DNA from: Cyclaneusma minus
Lineage: Eukaryota > Ascomycota > Leotiomycetes > Marthamycetales > Marthamycetaceae
NCBI GenBank assembly: GCA_037179335.1
Contig: JAKZHN010000011.1
Span: forward strand, 774,428 to 838,427
Direction of reading: 5' to 3'
DNA: 64,000 nucleotides
Below the pieces are notes generated by a model. The model had not been told where the DNA came from and did no database searches. It saw nothing but the letters and a program-made list of their open reading frames with translations. The translations under genes and the position numbers were made by a program. Of this stretch, positions 34,201 to 46,642 are shown one piece after another (the first letter of the stretch is position 1; each line of letters starts with the position of its first letter).

Positions 34201-37200
34201 TTCTTCAAACCTAGAGCGTGAAGATCATCATGTAGGAGGAAAGATGGTAGCCTCGGATGGGCCTTATTGGGAAGCTGAGCGAATGCTATCCCAGGTGTGT
34301 ATCACTCAAAATTGAATATCCTGAAGAATTACAGTGGGGATTCTGTGGTACTGCCTATTGGCAGTCGGAGGTTTGCTATAGCTATACTTTTTGATCGTTA
34401 TGAGCGAAAGAGCATGACGGTGCGACAGCAGTTTGCTCGGCTTGACAGGGATTTCTGATTTCGGAAGCCTGTAGATTTATAGAAGCATACAGATTACAGA
34501 ATAAGGGGAAGGAGCATGCTTGGGAAGTAATGCAAGGCAAGTTGGATGATCACTGATGAGTCGTGTGTGCTTGGGCATGAATCTTCTCTGGTCTCATATG
34601 GTTTTTGAGGAGTTCAGGTTAAGATAGCAGGGTGCTATTTATACGTGCTGGCCGAGGAAGCGTGAGCAGGCAAAAGCCAACTGGCTGTTTTGAGCTGGGG
34701 ATTGATTTGACGATAATCGCTACAAGAGAGAGAATGACGACAGTAAGCATATACGATAGCATTGTGATTGTTTGACGGCGGTCCTTTGACGTGGAGACTT
34801 GTTGTAGAGATGTAGAGGGGTACACAAAGACGCGGAGAAAGCATGCTAAGTGATCAAGACGAGGTAAGTGGGAGGGAGGCTGATGAGTGGTCACGCGGTA
34901 TGTGCTTGAGCATTCGCGTTTTTCGCACATGCCTCGCTTTTTGGTGAGTTCATGTTTGAACAGCAGGGCGCTATTTATATCTTTCAGGTAAGCAGGCGTG
35001 AGTTGCAATAAGTCTGTTTGCTAAAAAATACGCAGTTTGCCCTTGGACACTTGGGACGGCACTAATTCAGCGGCCACAATAGCGCAGATACTGTAATGAC
35101 AGCAGCCCATTCACGCAACGGCCAGTTTTCTCACTCCAAACGTGGGTCCTGTAGTAGAGATGCGGAAATTGAAAATTATAGAAGGCAAAGCATCCTCTCG
35201 AATTGACCTGAGACAAGCTTAGGCTGGCGTGCTGGGTGTCAAGCCATCGTGTGTTGTGACTTGATGTTAAGTACTCCTTGACCAGATCACAGCTGGGTAG
35301 CGTGATGGTATTTATATTCCTGGGATAGTAAGGCCCAGAGCTGATGTGACTGAGCCACCTAATCTGTATGAAGTTCGGGCACTCGAGACGGTCACTTGGG
35401 GATACGACAGTAGCAGGCAGAGACAACAGCATGCTTATCCATTGAGAATGTCAACTTGAAGCCTTTTGAAAGATGTGGAAAGGCGTCAGGGGCAAAAAGC
35501 AAAAACAAAATGCTCTCAGATCGACCCAGAACGAGATATGTACTGGTGAGTTGTAGGTACCACAGGTACCAATGGTCAGCTGCTCGCTGCGTGCGATTCT
35601 TGAGCAGACTATAGATTGGGGGGTAGGGTACTATTTGTATTCGCGCTGAGAAGAAGCGGGAGAAATCTCTGAAGCTAATTGGCTGTTTCGATTCGCGATT
35701 GATATGGCGACAGTCGCTATTAGAGACAGAAGATGGTGGCAGAAAGTGGCAGACGACAATAACAGGGTTTGTTCGACGGTGATGTCTTTGACTTTGAGCC
35801 TGTGAAAAGAATAAAAGGCTGTAAGAGACAAAGAAAGGGACTTGTCTTGAATCAACGTCAAGCATGATTGGAGACTGGCGTGGGATGTGTTTGGTGCTGA
35901 GACATCATCTGTCTACACCACTTTGTTAGCTCTTGACCGTATCGCTGCTTTGGAGAAGAGTGCTATTTATATTCCCTGGAAGAAAGAGGGCTGGCAGACA
36001 GCTATGCCTGTCAGCCGACTGGTGTTTTGGGGTTTAAGACTGATTGAAGCAGATCTGCCATGAGCGAGTAGACATGGAAGGTAGGAAGCGGTCGCGACAG
36101 TGGTTATACCTACCGAGCAGTGGCTTTCTCTACCTCTTCTCAAAAGAATCGTGGGAATGTGTCGAAGAGAGAATGCATGCTCTCGGATGAACCTGCAGGA
36201 AATCTGGAGGCTGAGAGATGGTCTCCTCGGTGCTAAGCCAAGACATTCGCCAGTCTTTCGAGGTTTTGTTTCTCGACGAGATCATGCTTGGATCCAAAGC
36301 GGGTATTTATATTCATTTGGAGAGCAAGATGGATCCAGAAGCAACTAGCCGGCTGCTCTGGGCCTGGCAAGATAGATTCGACAAGAGGTGAGGGGCAATG
36401 ACGGCAGAAAGGGTCTGTGACGGCAGGGGTACTCACTTAACAGTGACTTCTCGATCATTTGACTTGAAGCCTTGCGAATATTGCCGAAAGATTTCAAATT
36501 AGGAGAAACCAAGTGGATAATCTTGAATCAGCTTCAAGTGATACCGATCATCATGAATCGGATATGTTTGCTTCTGGGATCGTAGGATCCCACCGAGTTT
36601 AATGTGGTTCTTAACCAGGTCATAGCTTGGATAGCAAAGAGGTATTTATATTTGCTGGAAGAGTGAGAGCAAGCAGGGATGGATGGGAGCCGCTATCTGA
36701 TTGGCTACCTAGCCTTTGAGGCACCGTATGGACTTTGGGAATTTGACTGTAGCTTAGCGGACACAACAGTCACGTGCAGAAATAGTAGCGTAGTGTCAGC
36801 AACAAAAGATGTTGCACCCAGCTGCCTGGCAGGGTATTTCTACCATTGATATGTTCAAAACGTAACTCTCACTCAACGCCAATTTCTGTGAGTCAGAAAC
36901 TTGCGCGGACATCGAAGGGTATGTAGGAGGCAAAAGGCTTGGTCTGAAGTTGACCTGGATCAGGAATAGTGAGCGGTGAGTGTTGGGTGAGCATGCTTGG
37001 TAGTGGAATAGAACGTAATTCCAGGTTCTGTCGCAGTCCTATCTCTCATGGGTAGGATAGCAGAGGCGTATTTATATCCCTGGCAGAGTAAAGGCGGATT
37101 GGGTCCCCAAGACTAATTGGATGAAGCTCTTTGTGAAGTTTGAGCACCTGGGACAGCAGCTAGTGAATATGACAGCAGCTGGTCAAAATGACAGTACCTT

Positions 37201-39330
37201 GGAGTCGCGAGAAACATGTCATCGCAGACTCTCCACAGCTGTCGACAAACCAAAAAGCCACCACGGGCGACACGAACATCCCAAAGAAATTGACAGAAAA
37301 CATGGACTCGGCGAACGTGTTAGGTGACCAGAATCTCAACTTCTTTTTGTTGCACATCGGAGATTCCCCCCCTCGACCCCCTTGGACTACCCTCGCCAGG
37401 GATATTTTCTTTCGGCACCACAACCTCAAATCGCGTCCGTTTTCGACGCTTCGAAGTGCGCTCGACAGCTCTCGAAGGCGAATCTGTGACTGTATACTCT
37501 CAGCTATTTGCTAGCTTGATTTCATCTCATTGCCCTCCAGTTTGACCAGATCAAATCGAAAGCGGTCATCCTCGGGGCTTGGGCACATGATGATGTTCAC
37601 TATGGCTTCTTTTCTTGACCAGTTTGTAGCTTGGGTAGTAGAGCTGTATTTATACTTATTGGCAACACAATGAATGGGGCGGTGAGCTAGTTTGCTTCAG
37701 CTCCAGATGCAGTGCGTTCGAGACGGTTACTTGCGGACATGACAGCAGTCATACTGACTCGAGATGGCTTCTTCGACATGGGATATTGGTGAAAAGATAT
37801 TGATGGAAAAAAATCGTGCACTCCAGAGTCACGGGCTCCATGCAGGCATGCGCTAGATTCATAAACTCGTCATGATAATTGATTGGTGCTTTCACACGTG
37901 ACACTGTCACATGTCAAGCCCTTAGACTTCGACTGGTTACTGATGCAGACACTTGCTGGGAATAACATATATAAATGAAGTGATCTGGCTCTCCCAACTT
38001 CTTCTCCAAGCCCAATCAATCGGGCAGTTGGCAGAAACCGTCGATGGAGAAGTATGGCAAGAGAGGACGGTTAAGCATTACGCTCCGTACTGGTGTTGTG
38101 AACCAAGCCGTGAAGAACCATCGGACATTCTGTATGATCGTGTGGCGTTTTGGGTTCGGTGAGACTCGTCATGTTACTCTCACGACGGCAAAAAGCGGCC
38201 ATGACAGCAGATTCCTCGGTCACTGGTGGCCGTCTCTATCCTGGAAGCGTTCCACATAGCTGGAATGACCTACAAAAAGAGAATTGTTACCAATTAGACT
38301 GGGGTAAGGTCGGTCACTGGGAGAATTAGACTGCTTGAAGCTCAGACATGGCACCATCGAGCAATGGGAACGCCACGATGTTCCTTGACCAGACCATGGC
38401 TTGGATATTAGAGGTATTTATAGCCCATGACGAAGCAGAGGTGAGCTAAAGCTGCCTACCTTACGTACCTACCTTAAGTTCTCAAGATGGCAACTGATTA
38501 GACTCATGACACCAGCATGTGGAGACGACAGTACCTCGTGGAGTCTATATGATTTAAGGACTCATTGTGGTAAGGAAATAAATACATGTACGCCAGAGTC
38601 AGAGGCCCTACACAGCTACGCTCTAGGCGCAAGGACTGGTCGTTTGATGCTTGCACACGTGACAAAGTCGCGTGACAAGACCCTAGACTTCGACTCCTTT
38701 CTAGGCCTTCATTTTGCCGAGATCAACATATATAAAGACCCCATAGCCTGACCTCCAGCTTCTTCTCCAATCCTAATAAAGATCAAAACCGCGCCATATG
38801 GATAAACCTGAGGAGGGAGTTGAAGATTGCTCTACCGGTATCGTGAATCGAGTGACCAAGAACGACTACACATTCTGTGTGGCAGCTGCTCATTTTCCTT
38901 CGATGACACTCGAGGTTAGAGGTTTCTTTCCCGGCGGCAGAAAGCGGTTGCGACAGCAGACTACTCGGTCGACGGCGGCTTTCTGACTGAAGATATTGCA
39001 GAGATGGAAGAGTCCGTAGACAAAAGGCATCACCACGAACTAACCTGGGGCAAGGTTGGTAGGTTGGTGAGCTGGTGAGCTGGTGAATTGGGCACGCTCA
39101 GGTACACAGAGGTCGCATCGTCACGTAGTTTCGGTGAAAGAGCAAATGTTTCTTGACCAGATTAGTCTGGATAGCAGGTCGGTATTTATAATCTATGGGA
39201 AGTTCAAGAACAGCCAAGGTATCTAGCTACGTAGCTTGGGCGCTTAACACAGTAATTGCTCGAGCTCATGACACCAACTTGTGGATAGGATAGTCCTTTG
39301 TAGGATATGTGTAAGTCGAGGCTCAGGACA
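34201..39330 (-). repeat. Array B2: eleven leftward promoter-like units
   Basis: Minus-strand TATA boxes (TATTTATA on the plus strand) lie at 34636, 34972, 35309, 35632, 35964, 36304, 36643, 37069, 37647, 38415 and 39183. The first seven are 323-340 bp apart. A GACAG box lies about 70-135 bp to the right, that is, upstream on the minus strand; examples are 34740, 35098, 35406, 36096, 37152, 37741 and 39350. Around 37152-37198 three GACAG boxes occur 19 bp apart. Two plus-strand TATATAAA boxes (37968, 38729) fall in the wider gaps. There is no conserved reading frame. The architecture equals that of array C in the opposite orientation. Confidence 0.72.
37069..37198 (-). promoter_or_regulatory. 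Array B2 unit with triple GACAG box
   Basis: GACAGCAGC at 37152 and 37171 and GACAGTACC at 37190 are exactly 19 bp apart. All are upstream, on the minus strand, of TATAAATA at 37069-37076, and the nearest is 75 bp away. Spacing close to two helical turns suggests cooperative binding on one face of the DNA. Confidence 0.5.
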
Positions 39331-39386
39331 GTAACGAGTTGGACACGACAGCAGAACTTAGCGAAAACGACACCAAGCATAATTCC

Positions 39387-41480
39387 TCAATCAATCCACC
39401 ACTGCCCCTCATGAACCGTCCTCAAATCCACCTCCCCCTCCCTCAAATACCCCGTCATATCACCCCCGTCCCTCTTCTCCCTCTCCGTCCATCCATTCCC
39501 CAGCCATCCAAACCGATTCCTCTTCCCCCCCACATAAGTATACTCAAAATCCTCCCACCTCGGCTCCCTCCTCACAAACGTCAAATGTGCCGCACTCCCC
39601 GGCCAATGTCCATGAATCCTCTTCCCAGGTCGTCCTCCATTACTCCAAGAACTACAGTTCTCACTCAGCACCGTGGTCGGAAAATACGCATCACAGTATT
39701 CCACAAAATCATCTGCTGCGGCTTTGCTAGGCGTCATGGTAGCGATTCCTTGAGATGAGATTTTGCGTAACACTTTGGCGTGGTAGGTTAGTTGGGTTTC
39801 TATGGAGTGTGGGATGGTGCCGGATGGGCCGGCGCCGAAGGGACCGTGGAGGAAGAGAAGGTTGGGGAAGGAGGGCACGCCGACGTCCACGTAGGTATAG
39901 GGAAAGCCGTAGATGCCGTCGTGTTTCCATGCTGAGGCGAGGTTGATGTCGTTCGCGATGATTGGAAATGGGGGTGCGCCGTCGATGTTGGCGCCTGTGC
40001 AGCAAATGATGGCATCTACTTCTCGGACTTCGCCATCTTGTGTCTCGATACCGTGCTCGGTGAAACGCTTGATGGGTGTTCTGATGAAATCCACATTGTC
40101 TTCACACAACGCTTCCAGGTATCCAGGTCCAGGCGTCAGGCGTCGACAATGCGGCGCAAAATCCGGTCTTATCTGCTCCAGCAATTCTGGTTTCTTCGCA
40201 AGCCGTTCCTTCATCACCTTTGTAAACTCCTCACGTGCTTTGATATTCGCATCGCTGTTTTTGAATTGTGACTTGAAGTTGAACCAGTACTTGTTTTCCA
40301 TTCCCTTGCGGAATTCTAAGTACTTGGCTGGATCTTTGAAACTCTCAAGTTGTTCGGGGGAATAGTACTGAGGTCCGAAAGTGCGTTCATCGCCGCCAAA
40401 TGATGAGGCGATCCAGGTGGGATTGCGTGCGTAGTGGTCTAGATGTGACACGATGCGTTGCAGGTTGGGTACGACTTGAAGCCCCGAAGCGCCATTGCCA
40501 ATGACCGCCACGCGCTTCCCAGTCGGATTGTAAGACTTATCCCAATTCGACGAATGTCTCAGGTGGCCTTGAAAATCATTAATCCCAGGTATATCCGGGA
40601 GTTTCCAGGCATTGAAATGACCGACTGCTGGTATGAGGATGTCATACGCCTCCTCGGTGATGGTGCCAGATGGAATGTCCAAAACGGTCACGACCCATTT
40701 GCTGTTTTCGGCCTTCCATTCTGCGCGCTGGACGAGTTGGCGCAGGCGGAGGTATTTGTAGACGGAGTATTTGGCGGCGACGGACTTCCAGTAGGCGCTG
40801 ATTTCGTGGCCTTCGGCGAATTCTTGCGTCCATTGAGTGTTGGGGGAGAAGGTGCTTTGGTAGACGTGGGCGGGTATGTCGCAGCGGACGCCCGGGTAGA
40901 CCTGGGAGTTATGTTAGAATGGGATAATTGAAATGTTTTGGAGTGAAAGGAGGTTTATCTCAGATGCTTGACAGGACATAGTCTTTTGCCTATCAGATAT
41001 CTTGGAAAAGAAAGATGGTGATCTTACATTCTCAAGCCATGTTCCGCTCTGTTGGATCCTGTTAGTTTCTACGTCGAGAAATTGGCAATTCGGTTTCAGG
41101 ACTTACAACTTCGTCGTTCTTCTCCAGTACTGTCAACTCGATCCCAGGGACCTTTGCCGGAAGCAAGATAGCGGCATTTATTCCTCCAATACCGGCCCCT
41201 ATCACGCAGACCTGGCGTATCGAACGTCAGCCTAAGACCTCGAGATATCACAGAATTTGCTCTTGGGAGTTCAAACCTTCAGCTTCCGTATTTCATCGAC
41301 ACTGTGGTTTTCAAGAACGAATTTCGGTCTCCCGTCGTTGTCATTCTTCCCCGCTGACTCAGCAGCGGCTTCCGGAATTTTGACCGCCAAGTCGTCAATC
41401 TCCTCAACGTGCACCGCAACCGGTTCCTTCGTCTTCAACACATCACCACCACCGATCCCAATCGCAGCAGTCGGAGGCAT
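39387..41480 (-). CDS. Baeyer-Villiger-type flavin monooxygenase, 614 aa, 4 exons
   Basis: The family uses FAD and NADPH to insert oxygen beside a carbonyl or to oxygenate related substrates. The exons are 41480-41277, 41211-41107, 41048-41028 (21 nt) and 40901-39387; all junctions are GT-AG and keep frame. Exon 2 carries the FAD motif GAGIGG. Exons 3-4 join into SGTWLENVYPGVRCDIP. Exon 4 has the type I Baeyer-Villiger fingerprint FxGxxxHxxxWD (FQGHLRHSSNWD) and the NADPH motif GNGASG. An upstream GTG in frame is not a credible start; ATG at 41480 (MPPTAAIG) is used. It lies in tandem with the NtaA-type gene and next to a transporter, so a shared catabolic or specialised pathway is likely. 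The substrate cannot be read from sequence. Confidence 0.88.
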
Positions 41481-42285
41481 CTGCACTTCTCAAGTTTCAC
41501 TCAACAAAGCACTAAACAAGGGTCGAAAAGATTATGGACAGAAAAGAAACGCGGAACACGACTTTTAACCTACGCACGCCGCGCGGAAGAACAGCGACAC
41601 ACAGCAGTCGACACGAACAGCGGCTTTTGCGAGAGAACAAGCACATCACCATAGCCTCCATCGCGAAATGCTGTTTCGGCGTCTTGAGATGCGCGGGCGC
41701 TTTACCGGCTATGGCAAAGTTGGGGAATATCAGAGTTGAGAACGCGATATGGAATGCGTTGACGTGATTGCGGAGACGGATGAGAAATATCAGAGCCATT
41801 GCGGGTGGGATGACCCCTCATCTTGAGAAACGCAATGCGCCTTATCCGGGAACATGCGTTTGCTGCATCTGGATACATGTATGCTGGGTAGGTGTGTACA
41901 CTTCTGTGTTTCCTATCGTGGCTGCGTGGAGAAGATGTCGCCATTTCCTGAGGAGCTGTACCCCGGCTCGGCATGGATGTTATCGTGTTTGTGGGGTAGT
42001 GAGATCATGCAGTTTCGAACTGTCTGATCCCCGCGGGGTCTTGTCTTGTCCCGGATTTCGGTTGGGGATCTCGAAGGGATTCACATGGTTAATGTCTCGA
42101 TGAATGAAGCTATTCCGAAGTCTTGGATCACGAGGACAAGTCTAGTGACCGGTTCTGTTTTCATCGAGGAGAACGGCCAAGTGGCTGGCTTGATGATTTG
42201 CACTGAAAAGGGGAGAGTATCAAAGACTTCGAGTATCTTTCACCACAATACAGATTCCAATAACCTGAACATCTGCGAAGACCGA
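41481..42285. other. Intergenic region between the two monooxygenase genes
   Basis: This should hold the promoter of the Baeyer-Villiger-type gene and the 3' end of the NtaA-type gene. Short frames on both strands (for example 41768-42103) look like chance. I see no array boxes here, in contrast to the flanks of the cluster. Confidence 0.45.
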
Positions 42286-44074
42286 CTAATGCGTCAATGG
42301 CGCCTTGTCCACTCTCTCCTCAAGCCCCTGAACCAGCTTCTGTTTCTTCGCAGCCGGCGCTTCCTCCTCATAAACATCGTACTGATACCTGCTACCCGGA
42401 TGATCGTCTCTCAATCCACTCTGACCCGGTCCATATACTCTCTCCCTCAGCGTCAAGCCCTCTACATTTTTCTCCGGGTACAGCCCCCTCCGTCTCAACT
42501 CCGGAATCAGCAAATCAACAATATCCTCAAAGGTCCCCGGCGAAGTGGCATACGCCATATTAAACCCATCAATATCCGCCACATCAACCCACTTCTCAAT
42601 CTCATCCGCCACACTCTCCGGCGTCCCAACAGCCAACGGCGACAATCCTCCAATCGAAGCCCTTTCCGACACTTTTCTAGGGGTCCAAGTCGGCACTTCA
42701 GCCGTTCCTTGCGTCAACCCAGAAACCATTGAGGATATTTTTCCCTCTGCAGTCGAATGCTCAGCTCTAATAGGTTCATCAATCGGGATTTTCGAGATAT
42801 CGATTCCCGTCCAGCCACTGAAGAGCACCAGACCCCCAACAGTCGAAGCGTACTTCTTGTATTCTTCGTGTTTGGCTTTTGCTTCTTCCATTGTGCGGCC
42901 GATGATGGTTGTCAGGGTCACGAAGACTTTGATGGATCGAGGATCGCGGCCTTGGTCTTGCGCAGCTTTTCTGATTTTCTCCACTTTGCCTTTGAGGTCT
43001 TTGGGAGTGTGCGCTTGAACGAACACTGCTTCTGCGTGTTTAGATGCGAAGTTGATTCCGGCGCTACGAGACGTAAGTGTTTTGTTCCGTTTGGTGGCGA
43101 GAGGTGAGCGATGCAACTTACGAAGATGTCCCAGCTTGGAACAAAAAGGGCGTTCGCTGAGGCGAAGGATCGACAATGTGGTGCGCTTCCAGATCATAGT
43201 ACTTCCCATGGTGGTTGATCTGTCTGGTCCGTTCAGGCTCGATATATACATCGTTTTCCGCATCCGCCTTGACGGCATCATCTGCCCAGGAGCCTTCCCA
43301 AAGTCTTTTCGTCGTCAGCATTCGTTTCCGCTGCCAAAAGAACTCGGTGGTGTGGCTTTTCTTACTTGTACATGAGATTGAGGTACTCATCAGCAATCTC
43401 ATATCTCTCATCATGCTCATACGGCGCATCAAGGCCAATCGTCTTGAACGCAGCTTTCTTATACGAAGTCACGATGTTCCAACCAAACCTCCCGCCCGTC
43501 ATATGATCCAGCGTTGAAAACCGCTTGGCCAGAAGGAACGGTGTTTCGAAGGATGTCGATGCGGTGATGGCGAAAGAGAGATTCTTTGTCACTGCTGCCA
43601 TTGCGGAAATGGGCTAGGTATGTCAGCCAGCTCAACCATTCCTCGATTTCGGAAACTCTTACAATAGAGGGATCAGTGACAGGCCACTGAGCAGCCCTCC
43701 TGATGCAATTGTCAAGTTTCCCTTCATAGGTGTCATGGCCACCAGTGGTATCAGCTAGGAACAAAGCGTTGATGTCGCCTCTCTCGAGCAATTTGGCTAG
43801 GTTGATCCAGTAGTCTAGTTTCCGCTTGTTCGCTGACTGGTCTTTGGGATTCTGTTTCATGATCTTTAGCTGGACGGACTACGCGAATTTCGATCAACGG
43901 CTGTAGCAAACGACTTACTCGCCATTGTCCTGGCGACAAATGTCCCACGGTCGACATGTCAAATGCGTTGATGAGAATCTGCTTCTTCTTCATCCCAACA
44001 CCGTTACTTGAGCTTCCTTCGCTGCCATGGCCATTGGCCGAGTCGCCATTGAGATCGTCTGCTTTGCGTTTCAT
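42286..44074 (-). CDS. NtaA/SnaA/DszA-type FMN-dependent monooxygenase, 517 aa, 5 exons
   Basis: This is a bacterial-luciferase-like flavin monooxygenase that would use reduced FMN supplied by a reductase; relatives act on nitrilotriacetate, sulfur compounds or other small molecules. The exons are 44074-43919, 43851-43663, 43613-43366, 43304-43122 and 43063-42286. Introns are 49-67 nt, GT-AG, and the frame is kept to give 517 residues, the usual family length. Family signatures seen include GQWRNPKDQS, AMAAVTKNLSFAITAST, RFSTLDHMTGGRFGWNIVTS, LWEGSW and FQAGTSSAG. Oddly, both ends carry basic stretches resembling nuclear signals (MKRKAD at the start, PAAKKQKL near the end). It is divergent from the transporter gene across about 740 bp, which suggests co-regulation. 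Confidence 0.9.
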
Positions 44075-44813
44075 GATTTCTGTTTGACTTTTTCGAACAC
44101 TTCGGCCTGCATCAACGCTTCGACTTGCAAATAAACACCACGACGCAGTGGGAATATGCGATGCGACGAGAAATTGGAATTATCAACGACTATCAATCTT
44201 TCTGATCTGTTATGCGGATTTTCCCCTCAGCTTTTGTCGCGCAATATGCGGGGTCTAGACTATTCGTGATGGTGGTGAATGGGTTTCGCACGCCATCTGC
44301 AAGGCTGTTGCGCCATCCTACCCCAGCTCCCCGGATCGTCTCTTAGCACTTATCAACATGCGCATTCAACAATCACCATCCTTCAAGTCTATACACCGCT
44401 GAACGTTTTACTCCATCATGTCTGTTTATCGGAACCTAGCAATGTCGCCATTTTCAGAGATAAGCTCCTAGTCATTCTCTCCCATCTTGCATTCGAGTAT
44501 CTGACTCGGTCGAATTCTGGAGCACCGATGATATATGATCGGCTCCGATGATGTCGTGCAAGATATGTCCTATCCTAGGATATAGACCAGATTCCGATTT
44601 CCGAATTAGTCGATATATCAGTTGATATCCCAGAACCACAATGTCCGCGTCGGCAAGCCTCCTCATCCTCGCCATCTGCACGATTGCGGAGTTCACATCT
44701 GCTCGGCGTATATTCTCTCAAGACTTGGAGTTCTCTGTCCTGGGAAATTCTTTGAGCCAACTGTCTCGCGAAAACTTGGGTGAGAAAACTTACTCCCGTC
44801 TTGAGTGATAGCG
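44075..44813. promoter_or_regulatory. Shared divergent promoter of monooxygenase and transporter
   Basis: The 739 bp separate two divergent start codons (44074 and 44814). There is no credible gene inside; the 90-codon frame at 44279 is likely chance. I saw no CACGTGA or triple GACAG cluster. Bidirectional control is an inference from gene arrangement. Confidence 0.45.
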
Positions 44814-46642
44814 ATGGCGGACTCGGTGAGCTCTACGGCGACGGGCATACAGGAAGCCGAGGAGAAGATCACTGCTGCTGCTACGGTACAGACAGAGAGC
44901 ATCCGAGATGGGAGCGGCAGCGTCGATGATGAGAAGAAGGCCTTTCTGCGGAGCTTCACTGAGGCAGAGGATAAGGCGATCATGCGAAAGGTGGATATGA
45001 GGTTTTTGTGGCTGATTGGACTTATGTATTTGGTGAAGAATGTAAGTTTTTGGACTACAGCTCTACGACTAATGTGCTAACGAGAGTGTTTAGATCGATT
45101 ACACGAATGCTTCAAATGTGAAAGTGTTGCAGGTTGACCAGCCGACGAATATTATGGTTCAGTTGAATATGACAGCGGATCAGTACAATTGGGTGCAGAG
45201 TATCTATTTTGTGAGTTTTGGACATTTGGCGGTAGAGGGAGACGACTAGTGCTGACAGGAATATGGATAGATCAGTTACATTATCTTCGAAGTTCCAAGC
45301 AACTTGCTGCTTAGATATTCGACGCCGAGATTATGGCAGACGCGAATTATGTTCACCTGGGGAGTCGTGCTCGCATGCCATGCAGCTTGCACGAACAAAG
45401 AAGGGTTGTATGCTGCTCGCTTCATGCTGGGGATGATGGAGGCAGGGATGTTCCCTGGTATAGCAGCTCAGCTGTGTTCCTGGTACCGGTCTGACGAGAT
45501 GGGAAAGCCTATCATGTGGTGAGTCTGCATCCCCTGCTTCTGTGAAATCAAGTACTCACAGATGGGACAGGATGTTTGGTTGTCAATTCACCTCTGGCAT
45601 CTTTGGTTCGCTGCTCGCCTACGGTATATCGTATCTAAACGAAAAGGGGGGAATGAGCGCTTGGCAGTGGTCAGTCGCTAGTTCTTTTCATCCCCATTTT
45701 CTCCTTGTCTGGGCATATGTGGCTAAATTTGTTTCTAGGGTCTACCTCATAGAAGGACTCCTAACAATCGTCCTCTCCGGAATTATTTTCATCGTGCTTC
45801 CCGACTTCCCCATGTCCCCACGCAGCTCCAAGTGGCTCACTCCCCGCGAACAACGCTACCTCGAAGCCCGCCTCTCCGAAAACGCCCCCGCAACACACGC
45901 CCCCCTATTCAAACGCAGCGAAGTCGTAGCATCCCTAAGAGACTGGCGTACCTACTCCTTCATGGCCATGCAAATGCTAGTCAACATCCCCGGCTACGGC
46001 CTCTCCTGGTACCTCCCCACAATAACCACCAACCTCGGCTTCGCCTCTCTCCCCCGCAACCAACTCCTCAACATCCCACCCGCCGCCGCCTCCGTCCTAG
46101 CCGCCATTTTTGCCGGCTGGTTCCAGAAAAAAGCCTACCTGACACGACCTGCTTTCATGGCTCCAATAGTCCTCGGGATCATCGTTTCTTTCATCCTCCT
46201 CCTAACCCTCACTTCGCCAATCGGAATCTACATCGCCTGCGTCCTTGCCACGATGTTCTATTCCGTATTCTTCATCCCCTTCTGGCCCTGGCGCTCATCT
46301 ACGCTTTCTGGCGCTACGGGCACAAATTTCACACTAGCGCTGCAATCATGTATTGGACAAGTGGGTGGTGTCATCGGTCCGCAAATTTTCCAGTCACAGT
46401 TTGCGTATAATGGGTATAAAACACCTTTTGCGATTTGTGTAGGAGCTAGTGTGCTGGCGGGTGTGGCGACGGCGTGGACGTGGTGGTTGACGAGGAATGT
46501 GGAATATGATGTCACGAGGGTGAGGAGGTTGAGGATTCAGGCTGAGAGGGAGGGGAGGGTGTGGGCGGAGGATGATGTTAGGGTTTTTGAGGAGAGGAGG
46601 TTTTATGATGGGGTGGGGAAGAGGGGAGAGGGGGTCGTTTAG
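44814..46642 (+). CDS. MFS transporter, allantoate permease (Dal5) family, 531 aa, 5 exons
   Basis: This is a plasma-membrane anion:cation symporter of the family that imports allantoate, vitamins, cysteate and similar organic anions. The exons are 44814-45041, 45094-45210, 45271-45518, 45571-45669 and 45739-46642; junctions are GT-AG and the total is 531 residues, as usual for the family. Seen are a charged cytosolic N-terminus, then LMYLVKNIDYTNASNVKV, FEVPSNLLLR, RFMLGMMEAGMFPG and AWQWVYLIEGLLTIV, with about 12 hydrophobic segments. The fourth intron (69 nt, donor GTCAGT) is a multiple of three, so unspliced reading stays open; I splice it because the join restores the family AWxWVYLIEG. 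An in-frame GTG at 44805 is not a credible start; ATG is at 44814. It probably imports the substrate or exports the product of the two neighbouring monooxygenases. Confidence 0.9.
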
